This document shows positions 19,419 through 28,877 of a stretch of 64,000 bases of DNA, in pieces; the stretch's first letter is position 1; each line of letters begins with the position of its first letter. Made by a program: the position numbers and the translations under genes. The notes under the pieces are model-generated. The model was not told the DNA's origin. It saw nothing but the letters and a program-made list of their open reading frames with translations, and did no database searches. The stretch is from NCBI GenBank assembly GCA_016124755.1, contig WGNA01000030.1, positions 1 to 64,000 on the forward strand, in the 5' to 3' direction. Source of the DNA: Bacteroidota bacterium. GTDB lineage: Bacteria > Bacteroidota > Bacteroidia > NS11-12g > UBA9320.

Positions 19419-20540
19419 ATGCGGGCATCTCAACTAATCGTGTTAACGGCTATCCTTCAAATTTTAAGTGGTTGCAAAGGAGTAAAAAATCAGAATTCCA
19501 ATTCAGGAGATTCGACTATAAAATCGGTTAAGCCTAAAAATGTAATTCTGCTGATTGGTGATGGTATGGGTTTAACTCAGATTTCAACTCTCCATCAGGA
19601 TCAGGACAACACATCCGCCTTTAGCCGGTTCACCTTTATGGGTTTAATTAATACCTCGTCTGCGAGTCACAAGATCACAGATTCAGCGGCAGGAGCCACG
19701 GCCTTTTCGTGCGGCATCCGTACTTACAACGGAGCAATTGGTGTAAAATCCGATTCTTCAGATGCAACAACCATTTTAGAAACTCTGTCAGCCAAAGGTT
19801 GGGCTACCGGAGTTGTCGCCACTTCCTCTGTTACGCATGCCACACCGGCTTCGTTTTACGCACATACAGCCAGTCGAAAAAACGAATCGGAAATCGCCAA
19901 ACAACTGCTTGCTTCAAATTTGAATTTTTTCGCAGGCGGCGGTCGTCAGTACTTTCGGGAAATCTGGAACACTCCCAATGCCGGCGGGCGCTGGGTAATT
20001 GATACATCCAATCAATTCCGGTTTCCTTACGATATGAATTCCGACAAACGATATGGTTTTCTGATGGCTGACGATGGAATGCCGAAAATGCAGGAAGGCC
20101 GAGGAAGTTTTGAAAGAGATGCATCGAGGATTGCCATCGACCAGCTCAAAAAAGACAAAGACGGATTCTTTCTGATGATCGAAGGTTCCCAAATCGATTG
20201 GGGTGGTCATGCGAATGATTACAATTACATTGTCGAAGAAATGAAAGACTTCAATGAGGTTTTAAATATGGTTCTCGACTTTGCCGCTAAAGACGGAAAT
20301 ACATTGGTAATCGTAACAGCTGATCACGAAACCGGCGGACTTGCACTCGCTTCCCATGCCGAGAAAGATGCTAACGGAAAAATTACAACTGACTACAATC
20401 GGGTAGAAGGTGTGTTCAATACAGGAGGCCATACAAATGATCTCATTCCGGTTTTTGCGTTCGGACCCGGATCCGAAAATTTCCGGGGAATTTATCTGAA
20501 CACAGGAATTTACCACAAGATCATGGATCTTATTCAATAG
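19419..20540 (+). CDS. Alkaline phosphatase (PhoA superfamily), predicted lipoprotein
   Basis: It hydrolyses phosphomonoesters outside the cytoplasm. All family landmarks are visible: the metal-binding aspartate in 'GDGMG' (D48), the nucleophile D88-S89 in 'TDSAAGATAF', 'VTHATPASF' (H140), 'SQIDWGGHAND' (D260, H264), 'TADHETGG' (D302, H303) and 'GGHTND' (H338). The N-terminus is a lipoprotein signal peptide with the lipobox cysteine at C19 (ILSGC), so it should be anchored in the envelope. The length (373 aa) is that of compact bacterial forms. It has its own promoter-like element. Phosphate-dependent control is common in this family, but no Pho box was recognised here. Confidence 0.93.
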   Translation: MRASQLIVLTAILQILSGCKGVKNQNSNSGDSTIKSVKPKNVILLIGDGMGLTQISTLHQDQDNTSAFSRFTFMGLINTSSASHKITDSAAGATAFSCGIRTYNGAIGVKSDSSDATTILETLSAKGWATGVVATSSVTHATPASFYAHTASRKNESEIAKQLLASNLNFFAGGGRQYFREIWNTPNAGGRWVIDTSNQFRFPYDMNSDKRYGFLMADDGMPKMQEGRGSFERDASRIAIDQLKKDKDGFFLMIEGSQIDWGGHANDYNYIVEEMKDFNEVLNMVLDFAAKDGNTLVIVTADHETGGLALASHAEKDANGKITTDYNRVEGVFNTGGHTNDLIPVFAFGPGSENFRGIYLNTGIYHKIMDLIQ

Positions 20541-20677
20541 CAAATCATTCTGCAAATCGTACTGAGCCTCTTGATGGTTCAATTTTTGGCTTCTGAGAAG
20601 ATCAATCTGGGACGCCAGTAATAACAGGCGTTTCCGGCGATCAGAAATCAATTTTTAACCTAATTTATGTACGATTT

Positions 20678-21031
20678 ATGAGACGATTACTACTCCCTCT
20701 TTTTATGATGACTTTTACACTTTTTGGGATAAATGGTTGTGTAGAAGAAGTCATCGTAGTTCCCCAAAATCCGGTTGCAAATGTTTCCTACGATTTCTGG
20801 GCGGGTGCCCGAAATGTGGAAGTTGACGGAGAGATTTACAACGATGGAAATACCTTCATCCGAAATGTTGAACTCGAAATCAGAATGTACGATGAGTACA
20901 ATTATTACATTTCATCGGTATTCACTGAGTTCGTTGTGAACCTTAATCCAGGCCAGTACACTTCCTTTAGTCTCGACGTTCGCGAACGATATGTTTATAA
21001 TGTTGAGGTCTTTGTGAACAGTATCCGTTAA
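20678..21031 (+). CDS. Small predicted lipoprotein, FxLYD-like
   Basis: A 117-residue protein with a lipoprotein signal peptide (lipobox 'GINGC', C21) and one beta-sandwich-like domain: 'VDGEIYNDGNTFIRNVELEIRMYDE...' followed by 'LNPGQYTSFSLDV'. This pattern resembles FxLYD domains, which are small extracytoplasmic Ig-like folds. No catalytic motif. It stands alone between alkaline phosphatase and ytxJ, so context gives no function. Confidence 0.65.
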   Translation: MRRLLLPLFMMTFTLFGINGCVEEVIVVPQNPVANVSYDFWAGARNVEVDGEIYNDGNTFIRNVELEIRMYDEYNYYISSVFTEFVVNLNPGQYTSFSLDVRERYVYNVEVFVNSIR

Positions 21032-21043
21032 ATGGTTGTTGAG

Positions 21044-21073
21044 TTGAAAAGTGTGGTCGTGAACGTACTTTTG
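21044..21073 (+). promoter_or_regulatory. Bacteroidota-type promoter of ytxJ
   Basis: TTG (21044-21046), a 19-nt spacer and TACTTTTG (21066-21073) fit the phylum consensus fully. The ytxJ ATG follows at 21087. Confidence 0.75.
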
Positions 21074-21086
21074 CGGCCGTTTTAAT

Positions 21087-21458
21087 ATGCTTTTCAAAAC
21101 TCAAAAAGAAACACCTCAGCGATCTTTAAACTGGATAAAAGATAGCAGCCAGCTCGACAAGATCTGGAAAAAATCTTTTGAAGAAGATGTGTTGATCTTC
21201 AAACACAGCACCCGTTGCGGAATCAGCGATATGGCATTTTCACGTCTGCAGGATGATTCCCAAAAACAGAGTCATCCCGAACTCTACCTTTTAGATTTGA
21301 TTGCGTATCGCGAATTATCAAACCACATTGAGGATGAAACCGGAGTGCCTCATCAGAGTCCGCAGATGATATTGCTGAGAAACGGAAAAGCCATTTACAA
21401 CGCCTCACACGGAATGATCCGTTTGAGTGATTTTATCGAACAATCGAAAACACGATAA
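21087..21458 (+). CDS. ytxJ: Bacillithiol-system redox protein YtxJ (monothiol bacilliredoxin-like)
   Basis: A 123-residue thioredoxin-fold protein. The family signature 'IFKHSTRCGIS' carries the single active cysteine C44, followed by 'DLIAYRELSNHI' and 'GVPHQSPQMILLRNGKAIYNASHGMI', which match YtxJ closely. YtxJ is thought to remove bacillithiol from mixed disulfides on proteins in the cytoplasm, which implies that this organism makes bacillithiol. It has a full promoter in front. The thioesterase start lies 4 nt after the stop, so the two are co-transcribed. Confidence 0.88.
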   Translation: MLFKTQKETPQRSLNWIKDSSQLDKIWKKSFEEDVLIFKHSTRCGISDMAFSRLQDDSQKQSHPELYLLDLIAYRELSNHIEDETGVPHQSPQMILLRNGKAIYNASHGMIRLSDFIEQSKTR

Positions 21459-21462
21459 CTTC

Positions 21463-21864
21463 ATGGAACTCGTAACAACACACATCGCCATGACCCGCGA
21501 CATGGGCGTGCACGGAAATCTTTTTGGCGGAATAATGATGGCCTGGATAGACGAAGCAGCTTCCGTAATGGCATGTCAGGTTTGCCACACACCCAACATG
21601 GTAACCGTAAAAATGGATGAATTAATCTTCCAGAAAAAAGTGAAGGAAGGTTTCTTAATTAAAATATATGGTGAAGTGGCGGTGATGGGAAAATCATCCC
21701 TCACATTAAAAATAGAAGCGCGAAAAGGAAGTGTTTACTCAGGAGATGAAGATTTGGTTGTATCTACCATGATCACCTTTGTTCGGATTGATGAAGCAGG
21801 TGACCCGACTGCGATTCCATCACCGGTACGTGAAAAATATGCGCACCTGAGCAAGTATAAATAG
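21463..21864 (+). CDS. Acyl-CoA thioesterase, hotdog fold (YciA-like)
   Basis: A 133-residue single-hotdog protein. 'VHGNLFGGIMMAWIDEAASVMACQ' is the catalytic helix region, with the acidic residue (D in WIDEAA) expected to activate water. 'MDELIFQKKVKEGFLIKIYGEV' and 'TMITFVRID' complete the fold. It hydrolyses acyl-CoA esters; family members act on varied chain lengths. ATG 21463 is preferred, since an upstream in-frame start at 21427 would overlap ytxJ. Closely spaced after ytxJ. Confidence 0.85.
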   Translation: MELVTTHIAMTRDMGVHGNLFGGIMMAWIDEAASVMACQVCHTPNMVTVKMDELIFQKKVKEGFLIKIYGEVAVMGKSSLTLKIEARKGSVYSGDEDLVVSTMITFVRIDEAGDPTAIPSPVREKYAHLSKYK

Positions 21865-21906
21865 GCATGTTTCCCGAAGCAATGGATGTTGCTTCAGCTT
21901 CTCGTA

Positions 21907-21914
21907 TATCTTTG
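21907..21914 (+). promoter_or_regulatory. -7 promoter element of gcvT
   Basis: TATCTTTG matches TAnnTTTG. A TTG sits 15 nt upstream, slightly short for a -33 element. It lies inside the longest possible gcvT frame and so supports the downstream ATG at 21933. Confidence 0.5.
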
Positions 21915-21932
21915 CCGCCTAAACATACGATC

Positions 21933-23036
21933 ATGTCAGGTACTGAAAATCTCAAGTCAACTTCGCTCACCCAACTTCATATAAATCTCGGAGCCAAGAT
22001 GGTTCCTTTTGCGGGTTACAATATGCCGGTTCAATATTCTAATTTGAAAGAAGAACACATGGCAGTTCGCAACTCGGTTGGGATGTTTGATGTTTCCCAC
22101 ATGGGTGAATTTAAAATTTCCGGAAAGGGAGCGCAGGCACTTTTAGAATGGGTGACTTCAAACGACGTGAGCAAGCTGGTAAATCTTCAGGCTCAATACA
22201 GTTGTTTGCCAAATGAATCCGGAGGAATTGTAGACGATCTTATTGTTTATCGCTGGGATGAAAATGAGTTTTATGCGGTTGTTAATGCATCCAATATTGA
22301 AAAAGACTGGAACTGGATCGTAAAACAAAACGAGGAAAAAGGCTTCGGTGCCGAAATGGAAAACCTTTCGGATGGAATGTCGCTTCTTGCCATTCAGGGG
22401 CCTAATGCATTAAAAACAATTCAGAAACTTACCGATGTAAATCTCTCTGAAATTGAATTTTATCACTTCAACAGAGGAACAGTTGCGGGAGTTGAACACG
22501 TAATTATTTCGAATACAGGATACACCGGTGCCGGCGGATTTGAATTGTATTTCGCCAATGAAGACGCTGAAAAAATGTGGAATGCCATTATGGAAGCCGG
22601 AAAAGAATTCGGAATTCTTCCATGCGGATTAGGGTGCCGGGATACACTCAGACTCGAGAAAGGTTATTGTTTGTACGGCAACGACATTAATGATGAGACT
22701 TCACCGATCGAAGCCGGTTTGGGATGGATTACCAAATTTGATCATCCGTTTGTGAATTGGGAACACCACGCCAAAATCAAAGCAGATAAACCTTCTAAAA
22801 AACTCATAGGTTTTGAAATGATCGATCGTGGAATTCCACGTCAGCATTATCCGATAGTTGATGTTAATGGCAATAACATCGGTGAAGTTACCAGCGGAAC
22901 ACAAAGCCCGAGTCTCGACAAAGCCATAGGTATGGGATACGTAACTTCTGATTTTGCTAAAACCGGAAGCGAGATTTACGTTGAAATTCGGGGCAAAGCG
23001 CTCAAAGCTCAGGTGGTGAAGATGCCGTTTTTGTGA
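21933..23036 (+). CDS. gcvT: Aminomethyltransferase, glycine cleavage system T protein
   Basis: The T protein transfers the methylene group of the H-protein-bound aminomethyl intermediate to tetrahydrofolate and releases ammonia (glycine cleavage, cytoplasm). 'SLTQLHINLGAKMVPFAGYNMPVQY' and 'GMFDVSHMGEF' are the family N-terminus. 'NTGYTGAGGFELYF' and 'CGLGCRDTLRLEKGYCLYGNDI' carry the folate-binding and active-site region, and 'GEVTSGTQSPSLDKAIGMGYV' the C-terminal barrel. With ATG 21933 the protein has 367 residues, the normal length. The longer frame from 21867 contains a promoter-like element in the extra part. P and H protein genes are not in this window. No glycine riboswitch was seen. 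Confidence 0.93.
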   Translation: MSGTENLKSTSLTQLHINLGAKMVPFAGYNMPVQYSNLKEEHMAVRNSVGMFDVSHMGEFKISGKGAQALLEWVTSNDVSKLVNLQAQYSCLPNESGGIVDDLIVYRWDENEFYAVVNASNIEKDWNWIVKQNEEKGFGAEMENLSDGMSLLAIQGPNALKTIQKLTDVNLSEIEFYHFNRGTVAGVEHVIISNTGYTGAGGFELYFANEDAEKMWNAIMEAGKEFGILPCGLGCRDTLRLEKGYCLYGNDINDETSPIEAGLGWITKFDHPFVNWEHHAKIKADKPSKKLIGFEMIDRGIPRQHYPIVDVNGNNIGEVTSGTQSPSLDKAIGMGYVTSDFAKTGSEIYVEIRGKALKAQVVKMPFL

Positions 23037-23040
23037 TTCT

Positions 23041-23415
23041 GTGAAAGGACTTCGCACAACCATTTATCTGGTTCCGGATCTCGATTCGGCGAAGGAGTGG
23101 TACTCCGATGCTTTTAATTCAAAACCCTATTTCGATGAACCGTTTTATGTCGGTTTTAATATCGGTGGATATGAGTTGGGATTAATGCCTGATGAAAGTG
23201 GTGAGAAGCGTGAACGTGTTTCTAATGTTCGAAGCTACTGGGCTGTTGACGACATTGAATCATCTCACAAAAGGTTATTGGAATTGGGAGCAAAGGAACT
23301 TGAAACTCCAACTAATGTCGGTGGCGAATTGATGGTTTCTTCTGTTTTTGATCCGTGGGGAAATTGTATCGGATTGATTTATAATCCGTATTTTAATACC
23401 GAGACGGATCAGTAA
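23041..23415 (+). CDS. VOC-superfamily (glyoxalase-like) protein
   Basis: A 124-residue single-chain vicinal-oxygen-chelate protein: 'TTIYLVPDLDSAKEWYSDAF' is the first beta-alpha-beta unit and 'SYWAVDDIESSHKRLLELGA' the second, ending with 'VFDPWGNCIGLIYNP'. It starts with GTG 4 nt after the gcvT stop, so it is co-transcribed with gcvT. The set of metal ligands is not clear enough to name a glyoxalase, dioxygenase or resistance activity. Confidence 0.82.
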   Translation: MKGLRTTIYLVPDLDSAKEWYSDAFNSKPYFDEPFYVGFNIGGYELGLMPDESGEKRERVSNVRSYWAVDDIESSHKRLLELGAKELETPTNVGGELMVSSVFDPWGNCIGLIYNPYFNTETDQ

Positions 23416-23460
23416 GTTCTGATTCCTCAAAGACTTTCCGGAACTCAATAGACGACATTT

Positions 23461-25956
23461 TTACCTCAGAACGGTTATGGTTCCGTTGTCTCTGACATTG
23501 TGGTTTCTTCGGGTGATTCCTTCAAACTGATACAGATAAACATTGCTTTGGGGAAAGTGTTGATCAAATTTTCCATTCCATTTTTCACTTTCATTAAACG
23601 ATTCAAAGATCCTTTCTCCCCAAAGATTATAAATAGTTAAATGAAACACGATAAAATCACAACCGGTTGCCACAGTCCCAAACGATTCGTTGTGTCCGTC
23701 ATGATTAGGTGTAAAAGCATTGGGTACAAAAAAGAAACAATCACAAGATGATTCATAGGCAACGGTTGTATCGGAGAATTCACCGCAAGTATTCGTAATT
23801 GTGACCCAGTAAATACCCGGAGAATTAATCAGAAAAGTCGGTTGATTGGAGCCATCTTGCCACAAATATTGTGAGTTAGGTGTGGTCGCATCCAACAATT
23901 GAACATCATCATCACACAGCTTAGTAGAATCCTGGAATCTCAGATTTGCACTCTCGCCAAAAGTGACCTTTACTGTATCCGCATATTCACAAGTTCCGTT
24001 GATAGCTTTTGCCCATAGTACCTGACTTTGTGTAATCATTAATTCGGCCGCCCGGGATCCATCGCTCCAGACAATTTCTTCATAACTACTATTTGCTTTA
24101 AGTAAAAATTGGTCGGTATCACATATTGACGTATCAGGGCCCAGGTCGATAACAGGAAGATCATAAACTGTCACATTGATAGTATCTCCCGACACGCATT
24201 TTCCATTTATAGCTTTAACCCAATATTCCCCGCTTTGCTTAATAAAGATACCAGACTCTGAAGAACCGGTGTTCCAGACAAAAGATCCGGGATTGGGCAA
24301 TGCATCTAAATACAAGCTGTCACCCATGCAAAAGGAAGTATCTCTCCCGAGATCAACCGGTATCGGATCCTGAACATTAATAACTACCGTATCGCGGTTC
24401 GGGCAATTATTTACATCTGCCTTTACACTATATACCCCCGCTTCGGTAACCGTTAATGTCGATCCCGTTGATCCGTCATTCCATTGGAATGAACCGGTGA
24501 CCGGTGAAGCTTTCAAGATAATTTTATCTCCCTTGCAAATGGTTTTGTCTTTCCCCAGATCGGGTTTTGGGAAATCAGGAACCATTATTTTAATGGTAAT
24601 AGTGCGATATGAACCGGCATGATATAAAGTTACTTCCACCCAGAAATATTCACCATCCGTAAATTTATGCCTCGGATTGAACTGTGTTGAAGTATTATCT
24701 GAACCGCTTAGAGGATCTCCGAAATCCCAGTGAACAGAATCAAAATCCTCTGCGGGAGCATGAAATTGAACGTACTCTCCTGGACATACACTGTCGTAGG
24801 TAACACCGGAAACAAAGGAATTCACAAATGTGGGAAGACCTAAAGAGCATTGTTTACCTTTCAGGTAGATGGCATTTTCCTTATACGAACATTTTGCTCC
24901 CGGAAGATCCGGATGTTCTATCGTCATTAAATATTCACTGAGCGAAACATCGATATAAATAACACCGTCGGGTCCCATTTGAATTGCCCCCACGTCGGCT
25001 TTACAATCAGCCACCTTATACATCGATTGCTGAATTTCATTTGCTGTTGCTTTCGAAACATCAAACTGAAAAATGCGCGTGTTTCCCCAGTATTCCCCGA
25101 CATACAAATATTGGCCGGATTCGGAAAATTCCAACCCGTAAGTGCCTTGTTGTTTGGCTCCGAATGTTGTGAGATCTTTTCCATTCGAAATAAATCCGGA
25201 GGATGTATTGATATCGGCGACTAAAAAATAATCATTTTCTACACTGGCACATGCCAGCTTACTTCCGTCCTGACTCGCTTTCAGATAACCCAGTTTATAT
25301 TCAAAAAAACCGGTTAGTGTTTTTCCCACGGAACTCACAACGGGATTGGGGTTTATTCCTCCGGATGTAAGTTGAAAAGAAGAAAAACGATTGCTCCCTA
25401 CCTGATGGGTTATTATCCAATAATCCTTCTGATTACTGTGCAGAACGACGGCTATTTTTTCGCATACAGGAGCTGCTATTTTTATGTTTTTGGCACTACT
25501 GATAACTGCTCCGTAACCGCCTGAAAGTGACATATCAATCATGGTGTATTGCAAACCATTACTCCTGCCCTCGTTTTCAAGGGTAAACAGATAGTAAATG
25601 TGTTTTGATTCCGGTTTTTTAACAATTACAGAAGATTGAGATGAACTTATATGCCCGTTTAATCCTTCACCTCCATCCATTACCAGATGTCTTCGGTTCC
25701 AAATTTTTTCACCGTTTGTATAGAACAGAAGATTACCAAAGTTGTCACAAACAGTTGCACACCCCTCTCCGGCATACATCTTACTATCTGTAATAACTTC
25801 CGGTGAGCCAGAATTAAAATCAATACCGGCGTATAAACCGAAATACCAGATGTTATTTATTTTTTGCGCCTGAACGAAATCAGAAAAAATGCTTAACCCT
25901 ACAATAGTAATGGTTGTAAGCACCCACTTTAAAATATGGAATGATCGTGCAATCAC
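23461..25956 (-). CDS. CHU_C (T9SS type B) surface protein with PKD and four Ig-like repeats, paralogue 4 of the array
   Basis: An 831-residue secreted protein. It has a signal peptide ending at 'FVQAQ' and an N-terminal propeller-like domain of about 370 residues opening with 'NIWYFGLYAGIDFNSGSP'. A PKD-like domain follows ('VHWDFGDP' near residue 422). Then come four Ig-like repeats of about 70 residues, each opening with a variant of 'DLGKDKTIC.GD' and containing 'W.DGS', and the CHU_C sorting domain ('FVPNAFTPNHDGHNESF', 'IYNLWGERIFES'). CHU_C tails direct export through the T9SS. The start is GTG. It is the last gene in transcription order of four tandem paralogues. Function beyond surface display or adhesion is not inferable. 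Confidence 0.85.
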   Translation of the reverse strand: MIARSFHILKWVLTTITIVGLSIFSDFVQAQKINNIWYFGLYAGIDFNSGSPEVITDSKMYAGEGCATVCDNFGNLLFYTNGEKIWNRRHLVMDGGEGLNGHISSSQSSVIVKKPESKHIYYLFTLENEGRSNGLQYTMIDMSLSGGYGAVISSAKNIKIAAPVCEKIAVVLHSNQKDYWIITHQVGSNRFSSFQLTSGGINPNPVVSSVGKTLTGFFEYKLGYLKASQDGSKLACASVENDYFLVADINTSSGFISNGKDLTTFGAKQQGTYGLEFSESGQYLYVGEYWGNTRIFQFDVSKATANEIQQSMYKVADCKADVGAIQMGPDGVIYIDVSLSEYLMTIEHPDLPGAKCSYKENAIYLKGKQCSLGLPTFVNSFVSGVTYDSVCPGEYVQFHAPAEDFDSVHWDFGDPLSGSDNTSTQFNPRHKFTDGEYFWVEVTLYHAGSYRTITIKIMVPDFPKPDLGKDKTICKGDKIILKASPVTGSFQWNDGSTGSTLTVTEAGVYSVKADVNNCPNRDTVVINVQDPIPVDLGRDTSFCMGDSLYLDALPNPGSFVWNTGSSESGIFIKQSGEYWVKAINGKCVSGDTINVTVYDLPVIDLGPDTSICDTDQFLLKANSSYEEIVWSDGSRAAELMITQSQVLWAKAINGTCEYADTVKVTFGESANLRFQDSTKLCDDDVQLLDATTPNSQYLWQDGSNQPTFLINSPGIYWVTITNTCGEFSDTTVAYESSCDCFFFVPNAFTPNHDGHNESFGTVATGCDFIVFHLTIYNLWGERIFESFNESEKWNGKFDQHFPQSNVYLYQFEGITRRNHNVRDNGTITVLR

Positions 25957-26051
25957 ATTAACAAAATGTTAGTTTAACACGATTCTGAAAGCCCGATTCA
26001 CCGAATCCGAACTAAGTTATGCAAAATAAAACCAGTTCGTTTCTAGTCTAA

Positions 26052-26059
26052 CAATGTTA
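26052..26059 (-). promoter_or_regulatory. Candidate -7-like element (TAACATTG) shared by the CHU_C paralogues
   Basis: TAACATTG on the reverse strand differs by one base from TAnnTTTG. The same octamer occurs upstream of two sister genes (28697-28704 and 31436-31443). No clear -33 element. Confidence 0.35.
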
Positions 26060-26154
26060 AAACTATCGTATTGGTTTCTGAAACGGGAAAGCATTTGTAT
26101 GTTAAAAATTATACATACGTGACTATAGAAGGTAGAATTAAATAGAAATTGAAG

Positions 26155-28653
26155 TTATCTCAAAACGGTTACCGTTCCACTATCTTTTACCTTTACGTAT
26201 CGCCAGGTCGTTCCCTCGAAGAGATAAACGTAACAATCGCTTTGAACTATTTTCCCACGATAAATTCCATCCCATTTTTCGCCTTCTACAAACGATTCAA
26301 AAATCTTTTCTCCCCACAGGTTGAATATCGCGAAGTGATATTTAATAAAATTACATCCATCGGTTACAGGTCCGTAGTTTTCATTAAGCCCGTCGTGATT
26401 CGGTGTAAACGCATTCGGGATATACAAGAAGCATTTGCAGGAGGCTTTGTAAACAATGGTTGTGTCTGAATATATTCCGCAGTCGTTTGTTACAGTCACC
26501 CAGTATTTACCGGGTTCAGTGATGCGCAGTATTTCCTGTTTAGAACCATCCTGCCACAGATATTGAGAGTTAAATGTTTTAGCATCCAACTTTACAACTT
26601 CATCATCACAGAGAATCGTGGAATCTCCGAATTTCAGATTGGCCTTTTCTCCAAAAGTTATCGTAACCGCATCCATTACTTTGCACGTACCTATGTTGAC
26701 GGTTGCATGAAGAGTTGATGAGCTCGTAACGATGAGATCTTTATTGGTACTGCCATCATCCCAGACAATTCCGTCATAAACTCCGATGGCCGTAACCAAA
26801 AATTGATTGGTATCGCACACTAATGAATCCGGGCCCAGTTCTATTGTTGGACGATTGTAAACGGCAACATTTACTGTGTCTCCCGAGCTGCAATTTCCAT
26901 CAGTTGTTTTCACCCAGTATTGTCCGCTCTTTTTAATCATTAATCCGGATAAGGCAGATCCGTTGTTCCAGAAATAAGGTCCTGGGTTGGGTAGTGCACT
27001 CAGGTAGATACTATCACCAATGCACATCGATGTATCATTCCCAAGATCAACCGGAACAGGATTATAAACATTTACAACAATGGTATCCCGGTTCAGACAT
27101 TCACCGACATCTGCATTAACCACATAGGTTCCCGCTTGAGTAACCGTAAGTGTGGCGTTTGTAGATCCATCGTTCCACACAAACGGGCCTGATGCCGGAG
27201 AAGCATTGAGCACAATTTTTTCACCCTTACAAATAGTGGTGTCTTTACCTAATTCGGGTTTAAATAAAGTGGGGACAGTAACTTTAAGTGTTAATTTCTT
27301 GCTGGCTCCGGAATAAAAAACCGTCACTTCCACCGTAAAAGTTTTAACTGCCGAAAATTTGTGTTTGGGCTCCAATTCGGTAGAAGTGTTATTGGCCGAA
27401 CCACTTGACGGGTCTCCGAAATTCCACCGTACCGAATCCATTTCTGAAGATGAAACATGAAACTGGGTAAATTCTCCTGGGCAGAAACTATCATACGTAA
27501 CCTCTGATGTTACGGAACTTATAAAAGTTGGAAGTCCGAAATCACCATGTTTACCTTCGAGATAAACTGCATTATCCAAAAAACCACATTGTGTCCCCGG
27601 TAAATCCGGATACTGAATACACAACAGATAACTACAATTAGCGTATGTGATATAAATTTTCCCATCCGGCCCCATTTGCATTGCTCCCAGATTTTGGCTG
27701 TACTGTTTGATCATCACCATTGAATTCTGGATCGCCGAAGTCGTTGAATTTGAAAGATCGTATTGAACTATTTTTTGTGATCCTGTTATTTGAGTTGCAT
27801 AGAGATATCTGCCGGAAGCAGAAAATTCAACCCCATAAATTCTTTGATTTGAACTCCCACCTGTATTCAGGTTTCTTTCGTTCGATAACTTACCAGATGA
27901 TGCATCAAAATCTGTAACTAATAAATAGTCGCTGTCATAAGTTGCGCAAGCCAACATTTTACCATCAGGACTGGCCTTTAGATAGCCAACTGTATATCCA
28001 TATTGTTTTCCGGTTATACTTTTTCCTATTGTTGTAACAACAGGTGTTGTACTTACGCCCGAAGCAGTTAAAGTAAATGCAGAAAATTTGTTTTCATCAA
28101 GGTGATGAGTGATTATCCAGTAGTCCGTTCCATTACTATGTTTAACTACTGCTATTTTCTCACAAGTAGGTGTCATCATCAACACATTTTTAGTACTGGT
28201 AACATTTCCAAGACCGTTATCCAGAGTCATATCTACGATCGAATATTCGAGTCCGTCGCTGCCACCGATATCGTCTACTGTAAAAAGGTAATACAAATTC
28301 GTTGACCCAGGTTTCTTGACAACTACAGCAGATTGCGTACTGCTCAGATTACCTTTTAAACCGGTACCATTAGGCATCACAGTATGATTTCTGTTCCAAA
28401 CTTTGCCTCCATCCGTATAAAACAAAAGGTTACCACTGGCATTACAAATGGTTGCACATCCTTCTTCGGTAATTAATTTGCCATCCGTAAGAGCAACGGG
28501 TGATCCTGAGTTAAAATCCACTCCGGCACCAAATCCAAAATACCAGATATTCCTCTCTTTTTGTGCAGAAGCTATTTCCGAACTGAACATTAATCCAAGG
28601 CCGAAAAACAGCAATAAAATCAGTTTCGAAAGTTCTGAGGATTTAGATTTCAA
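26155..28653 (-). CDS. CHU_C (T9SS type B) surface protein with PKD and four Ig-like repeats, paralogue 3
   Basis: An 832-residue sister of the preceding gene with the same order of parts: signal peptide ('SSEIASAQ'), propeller-like domain ('NIWYFGFGAGVDFNSGSPVALTDG'), PKD ('VRWNFGDP'), four Ig-like repeats, CHU_C tail ('YIPNAFTPNHDGLNENYG'). The first start codon in the frame is TTG 28653; just upstream the frame is closed by TAG. The region before it (GAGCCATTTGAAACC) is nearly identical to the one near the start of the next paralogue, where it is in frame behind an ATG. It is a T9SS-exported surface or matrix protein by family knowledge; its ligand is unknown. Confidence 0.85.
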   Translation of the reverse strand: MKSKSSELSKLILLLFFGLGLMFSSEIASAQKERNIWYFGFGAGVDFNSGSPVALTDGKLITEEGCATICNASGNLLFYTDGGKVWNRNHTVMPNGTGLKGNLSSTQSAVVVKKPGSTNLYYLFTVDDIGGSDGLEYSIVDMTLDNGLGNVTSTKNVLMMTPTCEKIAVVKHSNGTDYWIITHHLDENKFSAFTLTASGVSTTPVVTTIGKSITGKQYGYTVGYLKASPDGKMLACATYDSDYLLVTDFDASSGKLSNERNLNTGGSSNQRIYGVEFSASGRYLYATQITGSQKIVQYDLSNSTTSAIQNSMVMIKQYSQNLGAMQMGPDGKIYITYANCSYLLCIQYPDLPGTQCGFLDNAVYLEGKHGDFGLPTFISSVTSEVTYDSFCPGEFTQFHVSSSEMDSVRWNFGDPSSGSANNTSTELEPKHKFSAVKTFTVEVTVFYSGASKKLTLKVTVPTLFKPELGKDTTICKGEKIVLNASPASGPFVWNDGSTNATLTVTQAGTYVVNADVGECLNRDTIVVNVYNPVPVDLGNDTSMCIGDSIYLSALPNPGPYFWNNGSALSGLMIKKSGQYWVKTTDGNCSSGDTVNVAVYNRPTIELGPDSLVCDTNQFLVTAIGVYDGIVWDDGSTNKDLIVTSSSTLHATVNIGTCKVMDAVTITFGEKANLKFGDSTILCDDEVVKLDAKTFNSQYLWQDGSKQEILRITEPGKYWVTVTNDCGIYSDTTIVYKASCKCFLYIPNAFTPNHDGLNENYGPVTDGCNFIKYHFAIFNLWGEKIFESFVEGEKWDGIYRGKIVQSDCYVYLFEGTTWRYVKVKDSGTVTVLR

Positions 28654-28696
28654 GGTTTCAAATGGCTCTTCCTAAATAACATCTATTAGGGTTAAA

Positions 28697-28704
28697 CAAT
28701 GTTA
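28697..28704 (-). promoter_or_regulatory. Candidate -7-like element (TAACATTG)
   Basis: Reverse-strand TAACATTG lies 43 nt before the TTG start of the 832-residue paralogue. It matches the octamer in front of two sister genes. Confidence 0.35.
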
Positions 28705-28877
28705 AAAAAATTTATGCTATCTGTAATGTTATTATTTCAGTTTGTGACAAGAATTCAATACTACTGAAGTCGATAAGTTGGGAAGAGATAAATGATTTCG
28801 ACATCTTTCGATTTACACTGTTGCAGCCAAAAAATCTGAAACCTAAATGTATTCAATAGCTGATTTCAATTTATGAA

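Noticed and set aside
21865-21932. Possible glycine riboswitch before gcvT
   Set aside because: The gap is only 68 nt and I see no tandem aptamer or terminator-like structure; a simple promoter element explains the region.
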